Numbered from the stretch's first letter, positions 1 through 8,250 are shown. The stretch: 25,076 nt of DNA from Anaerolineaceae bacterium UBA5365 (GCA_002407905.1 DHPL01000012.1:31947-57022); one strand, 5' to 3'. Numbers and translations are program-made. The notes: generated by a model from the sequence alone, not told the origin.

Positions 1-38
1 ACATGTACACCGCCGAACAAAGCTTGGAACAAACCTGA
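1..38 (+). CDS. possible 3' end of an upstream gene (partial)
   Basis: The third frame is open from the window edge to a TGA at 36-38 and ends in residues MYTAEQSLEQT, seven bases before the ComEA-like start. The second frame is also open and ends at a TGA at 47-49 that overlaps the next ATG, so which frame is coding cannot be decided from so little sequence. No function can be assigned. Confidence 0.25.
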   Translation, partial: MYTAEQSLEQT

Positions 39-45
39 TCCAGAA

Positions 46-450
46 ATGAAAAAGGGCCATTGGCTGGCATTCGGTTTTCTTTTGGGGCTGTTGGCCTCGG
101 GCCTGCTGATTCTCATCCTGCGCTCATCGCCTTACAAACCGCTGGAACTCACGTTACCAACCCAAGATCTTCCGCCTGCATCTGGTGCGGTGCTGCAATT
201 CGCCCAGCCAGCGCCAGCAAATGCTTCGGAACCTGTAAGGGAATTCCCAGCACTCAAACTCAATCTCAACACCGCTACACGGGGGCAGTTGATATCCCTG
301 CCCGGCATCGGGGAGGCTAAGGCAGATGCCATTCTGGCCTGGCGCGCAGCAAACGGCGCTTTTACCAGCCTGGAGGATTTGCTTGACGTACCAGGAATTG
401 GCCCGGGCATCCTCGAGGAGCTCAAGCCATTCCTCATGCTAGAGCCATAG
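46..450 (+). CDS. ComEA-like helix-hairpin-helix protein
   Basis: This is a 134-residue membrane-anchored DNA-binding protein of the ComEA type. Residues 7-25 are a single hydrophobic segment. A proline/alanine-rich linker (about 30-65) follows, then tandem helix-hairpin-helix motifs: LNLNTATRGQLISLPGIG at 72-89 and DVPGIGPGILEEL at 114-126. In ComEA proteins this domain binds double-stranded DNA non-specifically at the outer face of the membrane during DNA uptake. The length and the 'N-terminal anchor plus C-terminal HhH' layout fit the family, but no ComEC or other competence gene lies in the window, so a role in transformation is inferred only. No strong Shine-Dalgarno is visible before the ATG at 46. 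Confidence 0.85.
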   Translation: MKKGHWLAFGFLLGLLASGLLILILRSSPYKPLELTLPTQDLPPASGAVLQFAQPAPANASEPVREFPALKLNLNTATRGQLISLPGIGEAKADAILAWRAANGAFTSLEDLLDVPGIGPGILEELKPFLMLEP

Positions 451-455
451 GCAGG

Positions 456-494
456 CTGAGAGCCCCATCGAAGGCCTTGGGTATAATAATAGAC
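456..494 (+). promoter_or_regulatory. candidate promoter with -10 directly before yqeY
   Basis: A perfect TATAAT lies at 482-487 and ends seven bases before the ATG at 495. The normal start point would therefore fall on the start codon itself, giving a leaderless mRNA. The best -35 candidate (CTGAGA, 456-461) is poor and 20 bp away. No Shine-Dalgarno precedes the ATG. Confidence 0.5.
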
Positions 495-959
495 ATGGAT
501 ATTACGCTCAAACTCCAGGATGATCTGCATCAGGCGATGAAAACCCGCGACGATGCAGGTAAACGCGTGGTGCGCATGCTACTGGCCGGGCTGAAACTCG
601 CCGAGGTTGCCAAAGGCGCGGCGCTGGACCAAACTGAGTTTCTTGCCCTGGTGCAAAAAGAAATCAAGATCCGCAACGAAGCCATGGCCGATGCCAGCAA
701 AGCCCATCGGGCAGACCTGATCGCCGAAAACCAGGCCGAGTTGGAGCGTCTGTTCACTTACCTGCCAACACAGCTCACTGAAGCAGAACTCCTCGAAAAA
801 GCCCGCGCGGCGATTGCCGAGACTGATGCAAAATCAGTTAAAGACATGGGCCGCGTACTCAAGCTGCTCCTGCCAAATCTGGCTGGCAAGGCAAGCAACG
901 CCGATGCCAGCAAAGCGGTGAAAAGCTGCCTCGAGGCCATGGAGCAAGATGGCCAGTAA
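495..959 (+). CDS. yqeY: GatB/YqeY domain protein
   Basis: This 154-residue protein matches the YqeY family, which resembles the C-terminal tRNA-binding domain of the GatB amidotransferase subunit. Recognisable stretches are the N-terminal LQDDLHQAMKTRDDAGKRVVRMLLAGLK, the basic KEIKIRNEAMADA segment, and the C-terminal DMGRVLKLLLPNLAGKASN...V motif typical of the family tail. The precise molecular role of YqeY is not settled. I chose the ATG at 495. An in-frame TTG at 477 would add six residues but lies upstream of the TATAAT box. The gene overlaps the next one by 11 bp. In many Gram-positive genomes yqeY also sits close to the PgpH/ybeY cluster, so the neighbourhood looks conserved. Confidence 0.9.
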   Translation: MDITLKLQDDLHQAMKTRDDAGKRVVRMLLAGLKLAEVAKGAALDQTEFLALVQKEIKIRNEAMADASKAHRADLIAENQAELERLFTYLPTQLTEAELLEKARAAIAETDAKSVKDMGRVLKLLLPNLAGKASNADASKAVKSCLEAMEQDGQ

Positions 960-3123
960 CGCGAACGATGGGGGCACACCGAAAAAAGCCGCGATCCGCA
1001 TCACGCTGAATATCGCGCGAATTCTGGTCCTGGTGATCAGCAGCCTGATCGCCCTCGCCATTCTGGTTCTCCCGGATTTCATCCGCCAATCCAACCAGTC
1101 TCTGGCAATCGGACAACTGGCCACCCAAGAGATCCTCGCACCGCGCAGCATCACCTTCGAGTCGCGGGTTCAAACCGACCGGCTGCGTCGGGAAGTTGCC
1201 CAAAACGTCCAGCCTGTTTATCTGCCCTCGGACCCAAACATCGCCAAGGCCCAGCTGGAAACGCTTTCCAGCGCACTTTTCTATCTGAACACCGTACGCA
1301 ATGACGAATTCGCCAGCCGTCAGGAGAAATTTGAAGACATCCAGGCCATGCAGGACATGCAGTTGGATGAGGCCACATCTGAAGAAATCCTGGAGCTTAA
1401 CAGCCGCGAATGGCAGAGTGTTGAAACCGAAGCCAACCGCCTCCTGGAACGCGTTCTGCGGGAAAACATCCAGAACAACGATCTCAACCGGGTGCGTTCC
1501 AACCTCCCCGCCCTCACCGATTACAGCCTGAGCAGCACCCAAACCGATGTGGTCATCAACCTGGTTTCGCAATTGGTAGTGCCCACTGCCCTGCTGAGCG
1601 AGGAACAGACCGAGGTAGCCCGCGAAAAAGCCCGCCAGGCCGTGGAGCCGATCTCGCGCCAGGTGGTGGCCGGGCAGGTACTGGTGCGCCGCGGCGAGGT
1701 GATCACCGCTGATGATTACGAAGCGCTTTCTACGCTTGGGTTGGTAACGCCCAGTGATCAAACCGAAAAAGTGATCCGGGCAGGTGTTTTGGTCCTGCTT
1801 TTGGCCTCACTTCTGGCCATGTACTACCGCCGGAATGAAGGCCAGATCTTTACCGGTATCCGCGCGGTAATGCTGACAGCAGTGACTTTCCTGCTCTTCC
1901 TGGGCCTCGCGCGCTTCCTGGTAATGGAGCGCACCGTATTGCCCTACATATACCCCATGGCCGCCTTTGGGCTGACCATCGCCATCATTTTCAATCTGCA
2001 GCTTGGCATGCTGCTGACCATTTTCCTCTCCATACTCACCGTTTTCGGTTTCTTCCGGGAGATGGAAATGGGCGTCTTCTACATCCTGCCGGTATTGGCC
2101 GGAATGTACACCATTCGCCGCGCCAGGCGCATCGGTTCTTTCCTGGTAGCTGGTTTGGCGATCGGGGCCGCCGCCATGGCATTGATCGTCGTATTCCGCC
2201 TGGGCGATGCGACCACGGACTGGGTTGGTTTTAGCAGCCTGCTGGCTGCCAGCGCGTTTAACGGCATCGCCTCCGCCAGCCTGGCTCTGCTTCTGCAATA
2301 TGCCTTTGCCCAGGTGCTGGACCTTACCACAGCGCTCCAGCTCATGGATATTTCCCGGCCGGACCATCCGCTCCTGCAGTACCTGCTGCACAACGCGCCG
2401 GGCTCCTACCAGCACAGTTTGCTGGTCTCAAACCTTGCCGAACAAGCCGCTGGAGCCATCGGGGCGGACCGTTTGCTCGTCCGCGTGGGGACCATCTTCC
2501 ACGATGTGGGTAAGGCCAATAACCCGCAATTCTTCATCGAGAACCAGCTGAAAGACCAGATCGATTCCCACGATGACCTCTCACCGGAGGATGCCGCCCA
2601 GACCATCATCAAACACGTCACCGATGGCGTGGCCCTGGTGAAAAAGTACCGCTTGCCCTCCCGCATCGCGGATTTCATCCTGGAGCACCACGGCACCATG
2701 CTTACCCGCTACCAGTATGGCAAGGCGGTTAATGCTGCCGAAAGCCCTGAAGACGTGGACAAATCGCTCTTTATGTATCCGGGACCCAAACCCCGCAGCC
2801 GTGAAACCGCCTTGCTGATGCTGGCCGATGGCACCGAAGCCCGCGCCCGGGTGAGTACCCCCAAGACCGATGATGAAATGCGCGCCATCATCCAGAACAC
2901 CATCGATACCTGTCAGGCCGATGGCCAGCTGGACCATACGGACCTCACTCTGAACGACTTGCGCGTGATCGCCAACTCCTTCCTGGAAACACTCAAACGC
3001 TCTTACCACCCGCGCATCGCCTATCCGGAGATCCGTCAGCGTGCATCAGTTGAACCCGAGGCTCTCCCGGAGGTCACCGCACCATTCCCGGTCCATACCG
3101 AAGCAGCGGAGCCTAAAGGTTAG
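949..3123 (+). CDS. pgpH: 7TM-HD family c-di-AMP phosphodiesterase, PgpH-like
   Basis: A 724-residue integral membrane protein. One TM segment (about 23-44) is followed by a roughly 230-residue extracytoplasmic 7TMR-HDED domain. A bundle of TM helices (about 277-457) and a cytoplasmic HD-type phosphohydrolase domain (about 480-690) come after it. The HD core is visible as HNAPGSYQHSLLVSNLAEQA (481-500), IFHDVGKA with H518-D519, and LEHHGT around 579-583. Family members hydrolyse cyclic di-AMP (PgpH of Listeria). That substrate is inferred from family architecture and from ybeY downstream, a pairing common in Firmicutes. The start at 949 lies inside yqeY, with GGAG at 941-944 as ribosome binding site. 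This overlap indicates translational coupling. Confidence 0.92.
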   Translation: MASNANDGGTPKKAAIRITLNIARILVLVISSLIALAILVLPDFIRQSNQSLAIGQLATQEILAPRSITFESRVQTDRLRREVAQNVQPVYLPSDPNIAKAQLETLSSALFYLNTVRNDEFASRQEKFEDIQAMQDMQLDEATSEEILELNSREWQSVETEANRLLERVLRENIQNNDLNRVRSNLPALTDYSLSSTQTDVVINLVSQLVVPTALLSEEQTEVAREKARQAVEPISRQVVAGQVLVRRGEVITADDYEALSTLGLVTPSDQTEKVIRAGVLVLLLASLLAMYYRRNEGQIFTGIRAVMLTAVTFLLFLGLARFLVMERTVLPYIYPMAAFGLTIAIIFNLQLGMLLTIFLSILTVFGFFREMEMGVFYILPVLAGMYTIRRARRIGSFLVAGLAIGAAAMALIVVFRLGDATTDWVGFSSLLAASAFNGIASASLALLLQYAFAQVLDLTTALQLMDISRPDHPLLQYLLHNAPGSYQHSLLVSNLAEQAAGAIGADRLLVRVGTIFHDVGKANNPQFFIENQLKDQIDSHDDLSPEDAAQTIIKHVTDGVALVKKYRLPSRIADFILEHHGTMLTRYQYGKAVNAAESPEDVDKSLFMYPGPKPRSRETALLMLADGTEARARVSTPKTDDEMRAIIQNTIDTCQADGQLDHTDLTLNDLRVIANSFLETLKRSYHPRIAYPEIRQRASVEPEALPEVTAPFPVHTEAAEPKG

Positions 3124-3124
3124 G

Positions 3125-3589
3125 ATGCTTACGCTCATCGCCAGCAAGAAAAATGCTGCCCAAGTCTCACTGCCTGCCCTCCAGGCTGCATTTTCTGCCG
3201 CCTTAATCGCCGCGGGTATCCAGCGGGACATGGCAGCCTCCCTCAAACTGAGCGACGATAAGGGCATTCAAAAATTGAACGCGACCTACCTGGGGAATGA
3301 CAGCCCCACCGATGTTCTCTCCTTCGAGAATGCTTACATCGACCCCGAAACCGGGCAGGAGTACCTGGGCGATATTGTGATCTCCCTGGAAACAGCCGGG
3401 CGCCAGGCCCTGGCGCATCAGGCGGAACTTCAGCAGGAGCTTGAGATGCTCCTGGTACACGGCACCCTCCATTTGCTGGGCTTTGATCACGCCGATCCTG
3501 CCAGCCTGGATGCCATGCACGATGCTCAGGACGCAGCCCTGACCGCGATCGGCAACCCCCTGCTCAATAGCATCGCTCCGCTGGATTGA
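3125..3589 (+). CDS. ybeY: endoribonuclease YbeY
   Basis: A 154-residue YbeY metalloprotein, involved in 16S rRNA 3'-end maturation and 70S ribosome quality control. The zinc-binding signature HGTLHLLGFDH (112-122, with H112, H116 and H122) is intact, as is the upstream NATYLGNDSPTDVLSF segment typical of the family. I placed the start at the ATG at 3125, one base after the pgpH stop and with AAAGG at 3115-3119. The open frame continues 28 codons further upstream inside pgpH, but that extension is basic and unlike YbeY. Its stop region overlaps a possible TTG start of the next gene. Confidence 0.95.
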   Translation: MLTLIASKKNAAQVSLPALQAAFSAALIAAGIQRDMAASLKLSDDKGIQKLNATYLGNDSPTDVLSFENAYIDPETGQEYLGDIVISLETAGRQALAHQAELQQELEMLLVHGTLHLLGFDHADPASLDAMHDAQDAALTAIGNPLLNSIAPLD

Positions 3590-3597
3590 CGCCTCCA

Positions 3598-4458
3598 ATG
3601 GCTGAGCCAACTCCTGAATCTCTCAAGACCTGGGCCAGGATTAAATTCGCCCTGGCGGCGTCCGGCGTATTCTTGGGTCTGGTCCTGCTGATCGTGATCG
3701 TCAGGCTGAGGCCGCGCCTGGTCAACCGGAGTTTGGAATTCCTTTCCACCACAGAGTCTGCCCTGGCAACCACGCGTAGCGGCTTGAGTATTGCAGGAAG
3801 CAGCCTGGAAACCGTGCTCTCCGGACTGGAGGAAGCCGTGAGTTCTTTGGACGCACTGGAATCCTCCCTGGATGAACTGCCGCGCCTGAATGAAAAAATC
3901 GGCGGATTACTGGACGGCGAGATCAGTCAATTCACTGCAGAGAGCGAGGCAGCCCTGCGCTCCGCCGCGGCCTCCTCCCGCCTGATCGATAACGCCCTGG
4001 GCATGCTGGCTAAAATCCCGCTGATCGGCCTCGATTACCGCCCACAGATACCCCTGGAAACCAGCCTGGGTGACCTGGCAGACAGCTTTGGGGAGATGCC
4101 AGCCAATTTGGCAGTCCTGCGCACCGACCTCGACCAAAGCGCGGCCAGCCTTGCAGGGTTGGCAGCCAGCACCTCCCAGCTGAGCGGAGAGCTAAACCAG
4201 CTGAACGAAGACCTCAAAAACATGCAGCCCCTCCTGGATAACTACGCCGATCAGTTCACAGCCTACAACTCCCAATTACAGGAGCTGAAACAAAGCCTGC
4301 CGCGTTGGGTCAATGGCATATCAGCCATACTCGCTTTGCTCCTTATTTGGTTCGTTATTAACCAGAGTCTGCGGGGATTCGAGCTTTGGCAAGGCGCCTA
4401 TTCTGGTAAAATCGCAGGTGAAAAAACTCATACACTCACCAAAGTCAATGAGGAATAA
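3598..4458 (+). CDS. two-TM protein with a long helical ectodomain, function unknown
   Basis: I do not recognise this 286-residue protein. It has a basic N-terminus, a TM segment at about 17-38, and roughly 200 residues rich in Ser, Leu, Ala and Glu with heptad-like spacing (strongest about 48-105 and 170-235). A second TM segment follows at about 239-258, then a 28-residue cytoplasmic tail. The predicted topology is both ends inside with a helical hairpin or coiled coil outside. It could be a scaffold or sensor, but nothing visible is catalytic. I used the ATG at 3598. A TTG at 3586 overlaps the ybeY stop and would add four residues, and either start implies coupling to ybeY. Confidence 0.8.
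   Translation: MAEPTPESLKTWARIKFALAASGVFLGLVLLIVIVRLRPRLVNRSLEFLSTTESALATTRSGLSIAGSSLETVLSGLEEAVSSLDALESSLDELPRLNEKIGGLLDGEISQFTAESEAALRSAAASSRLIDNALGMLAKIPLIGLDYRPQIPLETSLGDLADSFGEMPANLAVLRTDLDQSAASLAGLAASTSQLSGELNQLNEDLKNMQPLLDNYADQFTAYNSQLQELKQSLPRWVNGISAILALLLIWFVINQSLRGFELWQGAYSGKIAGEKTHTLTKVNEE
4386..4412 (+). promoter_or_regulatory. candidate extended -10 promoter for argF-rocD
   Basis: TGGTAAAAT at 4404-4412 is a good extended -10, preceded by TTGGCA (4386-4391) at a short 15-bp spacing. It lies inside the 3' end of the two-TM protein gene and would start transcription near 4419, about 70 bases before argF. This is sequence resemblance only. Confidence 0.3.
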
Positions 4459-4471
4459 GTTTTAAAACTTA
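4456..4471. repeat. 16-bp perfect AT-rich palindrome before argF
   Basis: TAAGTTTTAAAACTTA reads identically on both strands. It begins at the stop codon of the upstream gene and ends 18 bases before the argF ATG. It could be an operator for the arginine/ornithine genes, but AT-rich palindromes also arise by chance. Confidence 0.45.
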
Positions 4472-4489
4472 AAAGATCACAGGAGTTAT

Positions 4490-5416
4490 ATGCACAAGGA
4501 TTTTCTGGATATCATCGACTATTCACCCGAGGAACTGCAGGCGCTCTTGGACCTGGCAGTGCAACTTAGAAAGGAGTACCAGGCAGGGGGTAACGAACCC
4601 GTTTTAAAGGGCAAAGTGCTGGCAATGATCTTCCAGAAGCCTTCCCTCCGCACCCGTGTTAGCTTCGATATGGCCATGCGCCATCTGGGCGGGGATGCGC
4701 TTTACCTCTCACCCAGCGAGATCGGCCTGGGCAAACGCGAAGCCATCGCGGACATCGCCCGGGTACTGGAAGGTTATGTACACGGCATCATGGCCCGTGT
4801 TTTCGAGCATGAGCATGTGCTTCAACTGGCCCAATGGGCAAAGATTCCGGTGATCAATGGTCTCAGCGATTACAGCCATCCTTGCCAGGCAATGGCAGAC
4901 GCTCTGACCATCATGGATAAATTTGGAACGCTCAAGGATATCAATGTGGTTTATGTTGGCGATGGTAACAACGTAGCCGTATCGCTCATGCAGATCTGCG
5001 CCAAACTTGGTGCCAATTTCTCGATCGCCAACCCGGCAGATTACGCCATGCCGCCCGAATCGATCAAGGCCGTACACCAGATCGCTGCTTTATCCGGGAC
5101 CGAGCTGGCCTTCTTTGAAAACCCGCATGAAGCCGTGCGCGACGCGCAAGTGATCTACACCGATTCCTGGATCTCCATGGGCCAGGAAGCTGAAACCGCG
5201 GTGCGCGAAAAAGTCTTCCCGCCCTACCAGGTGAACCAGCAGCTTGTTTCCGAGGCGGATCCTGAAGTGATCGTGATGCACTGCCTGCCGGCGCATCGCA
5301 ATCAGGAACTCACCGATGAAGTTGCCGATGGTCCGCATTCTGTCATTTTCAAGCAGGCCCATAACCGCCTACACGCCCAAAAGGCGATTCTTTATTCCCT
5401 GATGAAAGGCAAATAA
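4490..5416 (+). CDS. argF: ornithine carbamoyltransferase
   Basis: This enzyme joins carbamoyl phosphate and ornithine to give citrulline; the reverse direction is used in arginine fermentation. The 308-residue length is standard. The carbamoyl-phosphate loop appears as KPSLRTR (50-56), the HPCQ motif is at 130-133, the ornithine-specific DSWISMG loop is at 225-231, and HCLPAHR with the catalytic cysteine is at 264-270. AGGAG at 4481-4485 precedes the ATG. The next gene, ornithine aminotransferase, starts on the base after the TAA. No carbamate kinase or arginine deiminase lies nearby, so an anabolic role is more likely than the deiminase pathway, although context does not prove it. Confidence 0.96.
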   Translation: MHKDFLDIIDYSPEELQALLDLAVQLRKEYQAGGNEPVLKGKVLAMIFQKPSLRTRVSFDMAMRHLGGDALYLSPSEIGLGKREAIADIARVLEGYVHGIMARVFEHEHVLQLAQWAKIPVINGLSDYSHPCQAMADALTIMDKFGTLKDINVVYVGDGNNVAVSLMQICAKLGANFSIANPADYAMPPESIKAVHQIAALSGTELAFFENPHEAVRDAQVIYTDSWISMGQEAETAVREKVFPPYQVNQQLVSEADPEVIVMHCLPAHRNQELTDEVADGPHSVIFKQAHNRLHAQKAILYSLMKGK

Positions 5417-6613
5417 ATGAATACACAAGAATACATCGCAATTGAGGATCAATTCGGAGCGCATAATTACAAACCGCTGGACGTGGTCATCAGTAAAGCC
5501 AAGGGCGTGTGGGTCACAGACGCAGACGGGAAAAAGTATCTGGACTGCCTTTCGGCGTATTCGGCCCAAAATCAGGGCCACTGCCACCCGCGGATCGTCA
5601 AAGCTATGGTAGACCAGGCCAAGAAGGTGGCCCTTACCTCGCGCGCCTTCCGTAATGACCAGCTGCCGCTTTTCTATAAAAAGCTGCACGATCTCCTGGG
5701 TTACGAGATGGCCATCCCCATGAACAGCGGCGCGGAGGCGGTTGAAACCGCCATCAAACTTGCCCGCAAATGGGCTTATGAGGTTAAAGGCATCCAAAAG
5801 TACGCAGCCGAGATCATCGTTGCCGAAGGTAACTTCCACGGCCGCACCACGACCATCGTTTCCTTCTCCACCGAGCAGTTCTACAAGGATGCCTTCGGTC
5901 CCTTTACGCCCGGTTTTACCGCAGTACCCTACGGCGACATGGAAGCCATCCGCGCGGCCATTGGCCCCAACACTGCCGCCATCATGCTCGAGCCCATCCA
6001 GGGCGAGAACGGCGTTGTACTGCCTCCGGAAGGCTATCTGTCCGCGGTAAGTCAGCTCTGCCGGGAAAATAATATCCTCTTCATTGCCGATGAGATTCAA
6101 ACCGGCCTGGGCCGCACCGGCAAGTGGCTGGCCTGCCAGCACGAGGGTGTGCGCCCGGATATGGTCTGCCTGGGCAAAGCGCTTTCTGGCGGAATGCTGC
6201 CGGTTTCGGTGGTCTTGGCCGACGCACCCATCATGAACCTCTTCAAACCCGGCGAACACGGCAGCACATTTGGCGGCAGCCCAATGGCCTCCGCCGTTGC
6301 CATCGCCGCTTTGGAAGTTTTGGACGAAGAAAAACTGGCCGAGCGCGCGGTGGAACTTGGCGCTTACTTCATGGAGAAATTGCGCGCGATCAAATCCAAA
6401 AAGATCAAAGAAGTTCGCGGCAAGGGCTTGCTCATTGGTGTGGAGCTGTACCCCAGCGCTGGCGGCGCCCGCAAATACTGCGAAGAGCTGCAGAAACTGG
6501 GCATCCTCTGCAAAGAAACCCACGACCACGTGATCCGCTTTGCCCCGCCATTGATCATTGAAAAGAAAACGATCGATTGGGCGCTTAAGCGCATTGCCAG
6601 GGTTTTGAAGTAA
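5417..6613 (+). CDS. rocD: ornithine--oxo-acid aminotransferase
   Basis: A 398-residue PLP-dependent class III aminotransferase that interconverts ornithine and glutamate-5-semialdehyde using 2-oxoglutarate/glutamate. The N-terminal GAHNYKPLDVVISKAKG and LSAYSAQNQGH stretches are characteristic of ornithine aminotransferase rather than of acetylornithine aminotransferase. ADEIQTG (224-230) carries the aspartate that holds the PLP ring nitrogen, and K254 in LGKALSGG is the Schiff-base lysine. It abuts argF without a gap, so the two are co-transcribed. Together they could link proline/glutamate semialdehyde to citrulline through ornithine, or drain ornithine in the catabolic direction. Confidence 0.94.
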   Translation: MNTQEYIAIEDQFGAHNYKPLDVVISKAKGVWVTDADGKKYLDCLSAYSAQNQGHCHPRIVKAMVDQAKKVALTSRAFRNDQLPLFYKKLHDLLGYEMAIPMNSGAEAVETAIKLARKWAYEVKGIQKYAAEIIVAEGNFHGRTTTIVSFSTEQFYKDAFGPFTPGFTAVPYGDMEAIRAAIGPNTAAIMLEPIQGENGVVLPPEGYLSAVSQLCRENNILFIADEIQTGLGRTGKWLACQHEGVRPDMVCLGKALSGGMLPVSVVLADAPIMNLFKPGEHGSTFGGSPMASAVAIAALEVLDEEKLAERAVELGAYFMEKLRAIKSKKIKEVRGKGLLIGVELYPSAGGARKYCEELQKLGILCKETHDHVIRFAPPLIIEKKTIDWALKRIARVLK

Positions 6614-6656
6614 ATCCCTGATCAGCGTTTGTATAACCCGCTCAAAAGGTTATCCT

Positions 6657-6685
6657 GGGCAGGCCCAAAGCCTGCCCTTTTCCTT
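6657..6685 (+). terminator. rho-independent terminator after rocD
   Basis: A perfect 8-bp stem GGGCAGGC/GCCTGCCC (6657-6664 and 6670-6677) with loop CCAAA is followed by TTTTCCTT. It lies 44 bases after the rocD stop and closes the left-hand gene block. Confidence 0.88.
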
Positions 6686-6745
6686 AATTCTTGCAGGTCT
6701 TTGGCCCTAAACCTGATCCATCTCAGCCCTGCCTGCCAAAACCTA

Positions 6746-6757
6746 CTACAATTGTAG
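6746..6757. promoter_or_regulatory. 12-bp palindrome containing a -10-like box upstream of pyk
   Basis: CTACAATTGTAG is perfectly symmetric. Its left half contains TACAAT (6747-6752), a reasonable -10 box, but no convincing -35 is seen at 16-18 bp. It lies 25 bases before the pyk ATG. It may be an operator on the pyruvate kinase promoter, or just a short chance palindrome. Confidence 0.35.
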
Positions 6758-6782
6758 AACCGACTGCAATGAGGAGAGGGAT

Positions 6783-8225
6783 ATGAACCGTTTTGCCAAA
6801 ATTGTCGCTACCATTGGGCCTGCCTCCCAAACTGAGGAGACCCTGCGCGAGATGATCCTGGCTGGTCTAGATGTGGCTCGCCTTAACTTTTCGCATGGCA
6901 ACCAGGAGGAGCATGCCCAGCGCATTGCTTCCCTGCGCAAACTGAGCAAGGAACTCGGCAAACCTGTATCCATCCTCCAGGACCTGCAAGGCCCCAAATT
7001 ACGCATCGGCCTCCTGGCCAATGGCCCGCTTGAACTCAAAGCCAACCAGATCGTAGCGCTCTCTTCTTACAACGATCCGTCCCTGGTTCGTGAAGGCGTC
7101 ACCTTTATCCCCTTCGACGTACCCAAACTGGAAGAGGCGCTGGTGCCCGGCAACCATATCCTGCTAGATGACGGACAGCTTGAATTTGAAGTAACCGAGA
7201 TGGACGGGGCAAACATTTACGCCCGGGTGATCCTGGGCGGGGACTTAAAGTCCCATAAGGGTGTCAATCTGCCCGGCTCCAAGCTGGATATCCCCATCCT
7301 CACAGAAAAGGATTTGGATGACCTCCAATTCGGTTTGAACGAAGGCGTGGACCTGGTTGCGGTCTCCTTTGTTAAAACTGCCGCGGACATCGAATTTGTA
7401 CGGCAAACCATGCGCAGCATGACCAAGCGCGAATTTCTGCCCCCCATCGTGGCCAAACTGGAGCGCCCAGAGGCGATAGACAATCTGGACGCGATCATGA
7501 GTGTGACCGATGGGGTAATGGTTGCCAGGGGTGACCTGGGGGTTGAAATGTCTCCCGCGGTCGTCCCTACAGCCCAAAAAGCCATCATCCGCGCCGCCAA
7601 CCGGGCAGGGAAATTTGTGATCACCGCTACCCAGATGCTCGAATCGATGATCAAGAACCCGCGCCCCACCCGGGCTGAGGCAGCCGATGTAGCCAATGCC
7701 ATCTACGATGGTACGGACGCGGTAATGCTCTCTGCTGAATCAGCTGCCGGTGCCTACCCGGTGCAGTCCATCCGGATGATGAACAACATCATTGTGGAAT
7801 CGGAGAAGCACCTGCCCCAATGGGGCCACCTGGACACCCTCCAAAAAGCCGAAGCCGATGACGACACCTTCAACATCACCAAGGCAGCGAAAGGCCTGGC
7901 GATGGATAGCGATGTACGTGCCATTATCGTCTTCACGCTCTCAGGCCATACCGCCGTGTGGATGTCCAAAGCCAAGCCCAATGTGCCCATTTACGCCTTT
8001 ACGCCGGACCAAAACACCCTTTACTGGCTCAACGCCGTTTGGGGCGTGACACCGCTCTGGGTGCCCCACGCGGACACCCTGGAAACGATGATCAAACATG
8101 TAGAGACGGCCATCACCAGCTCCACAGATTTGGACGCTGGCTCCCAGGTGGTGGTGCTTTCGGGCTTCCCGGTTGGCAGCTTCCGCCGCCCTAATCTGGC
8201 ATTGCTTTACACGATCAAAGGTTGA
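6783..8225 (+). CDS. pyk: pyruvate kinase
   Basis: This enzyme converts phosphoenolpyruvate and ADP to pyruvate and ATP in the last step of glycolysis. The 480-residue protein has the N-terminal KIVATIGPAS, the substrate region LNFSHGN, LQDLQGPKLRIG leading into the B domain, KLERPEAIDNL, the metal/substrate segment MVARGDLGVE, TATQMLESM and a C-terminal regulatory domain. The usual LSGETA stretch appears as LSAESA. There is no extra C-terminal PEP-utiliser domain. A strong GAGGAG at 6770-6775 precedes the ATG. It stands alone between two terminators, facing the kor operon. Its product pyruvate is one possible substrate of the 2-oxoacid oxidoreductase encoded opposite. Confidence 0.97.
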   Translation: MNRFAKIVATIGPASQTEETLREMILAGLDVARLNFSHGNQEEHAQRIASLRKLSKELGKPVSILQDLQGPKLRIGLLANGPLELKANQIVALSSYNDPSLVREGVTFIPFDVPKLEEALVPGNHILLDDGQLEFEVTEMDGANIYARVILGGDLKSHKGVNLPGSKLDIPILTEKDLDDLQFGLNEGVDLVAVSFVKTAADIEFVRQTMRSMTKREFLPPIVAKLERPEAIDNLDAIMSVTDGVMVARGDLGVEMSPAVVPTAQKAIIRAANRAGKFVITATQMLESMIKNPRPTRAEAADVANAIYDGTDAVMLSAESAAGAYPVQSIRMMNNIIVESEKHLPQWGHLDTLQKAEADDDTFNITKAAKGLAMDSDVRAIIVFTLSGHTAVWMSKAKPNVPIYAFTPDQNTLYWLNAVWGVTPLWVPHADTLETMIKHVETAITSSTDLDAGSQVVVLSGFPVGSFRRPNLALLYTIKG

Positions 8226-8250
8226 ACCCACGCTCAGGGCAGATATACAA

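Noticed and set aside
3041..3124. 28-codon N-terminal extension of YbeY
   Set aside because: It lies within the end of pgpH, has no family similarity, and the ATG at 3125 has a good ribosome binding site directly after the pgpH stop.
5369..6529. Long open frame (386 codons) on the - strand opposite rocD
   Set aside because: It mirrors the codon bias of rocD, has no recognisable protein motif and no ribosome binding site. rocD on the other strand is certain.
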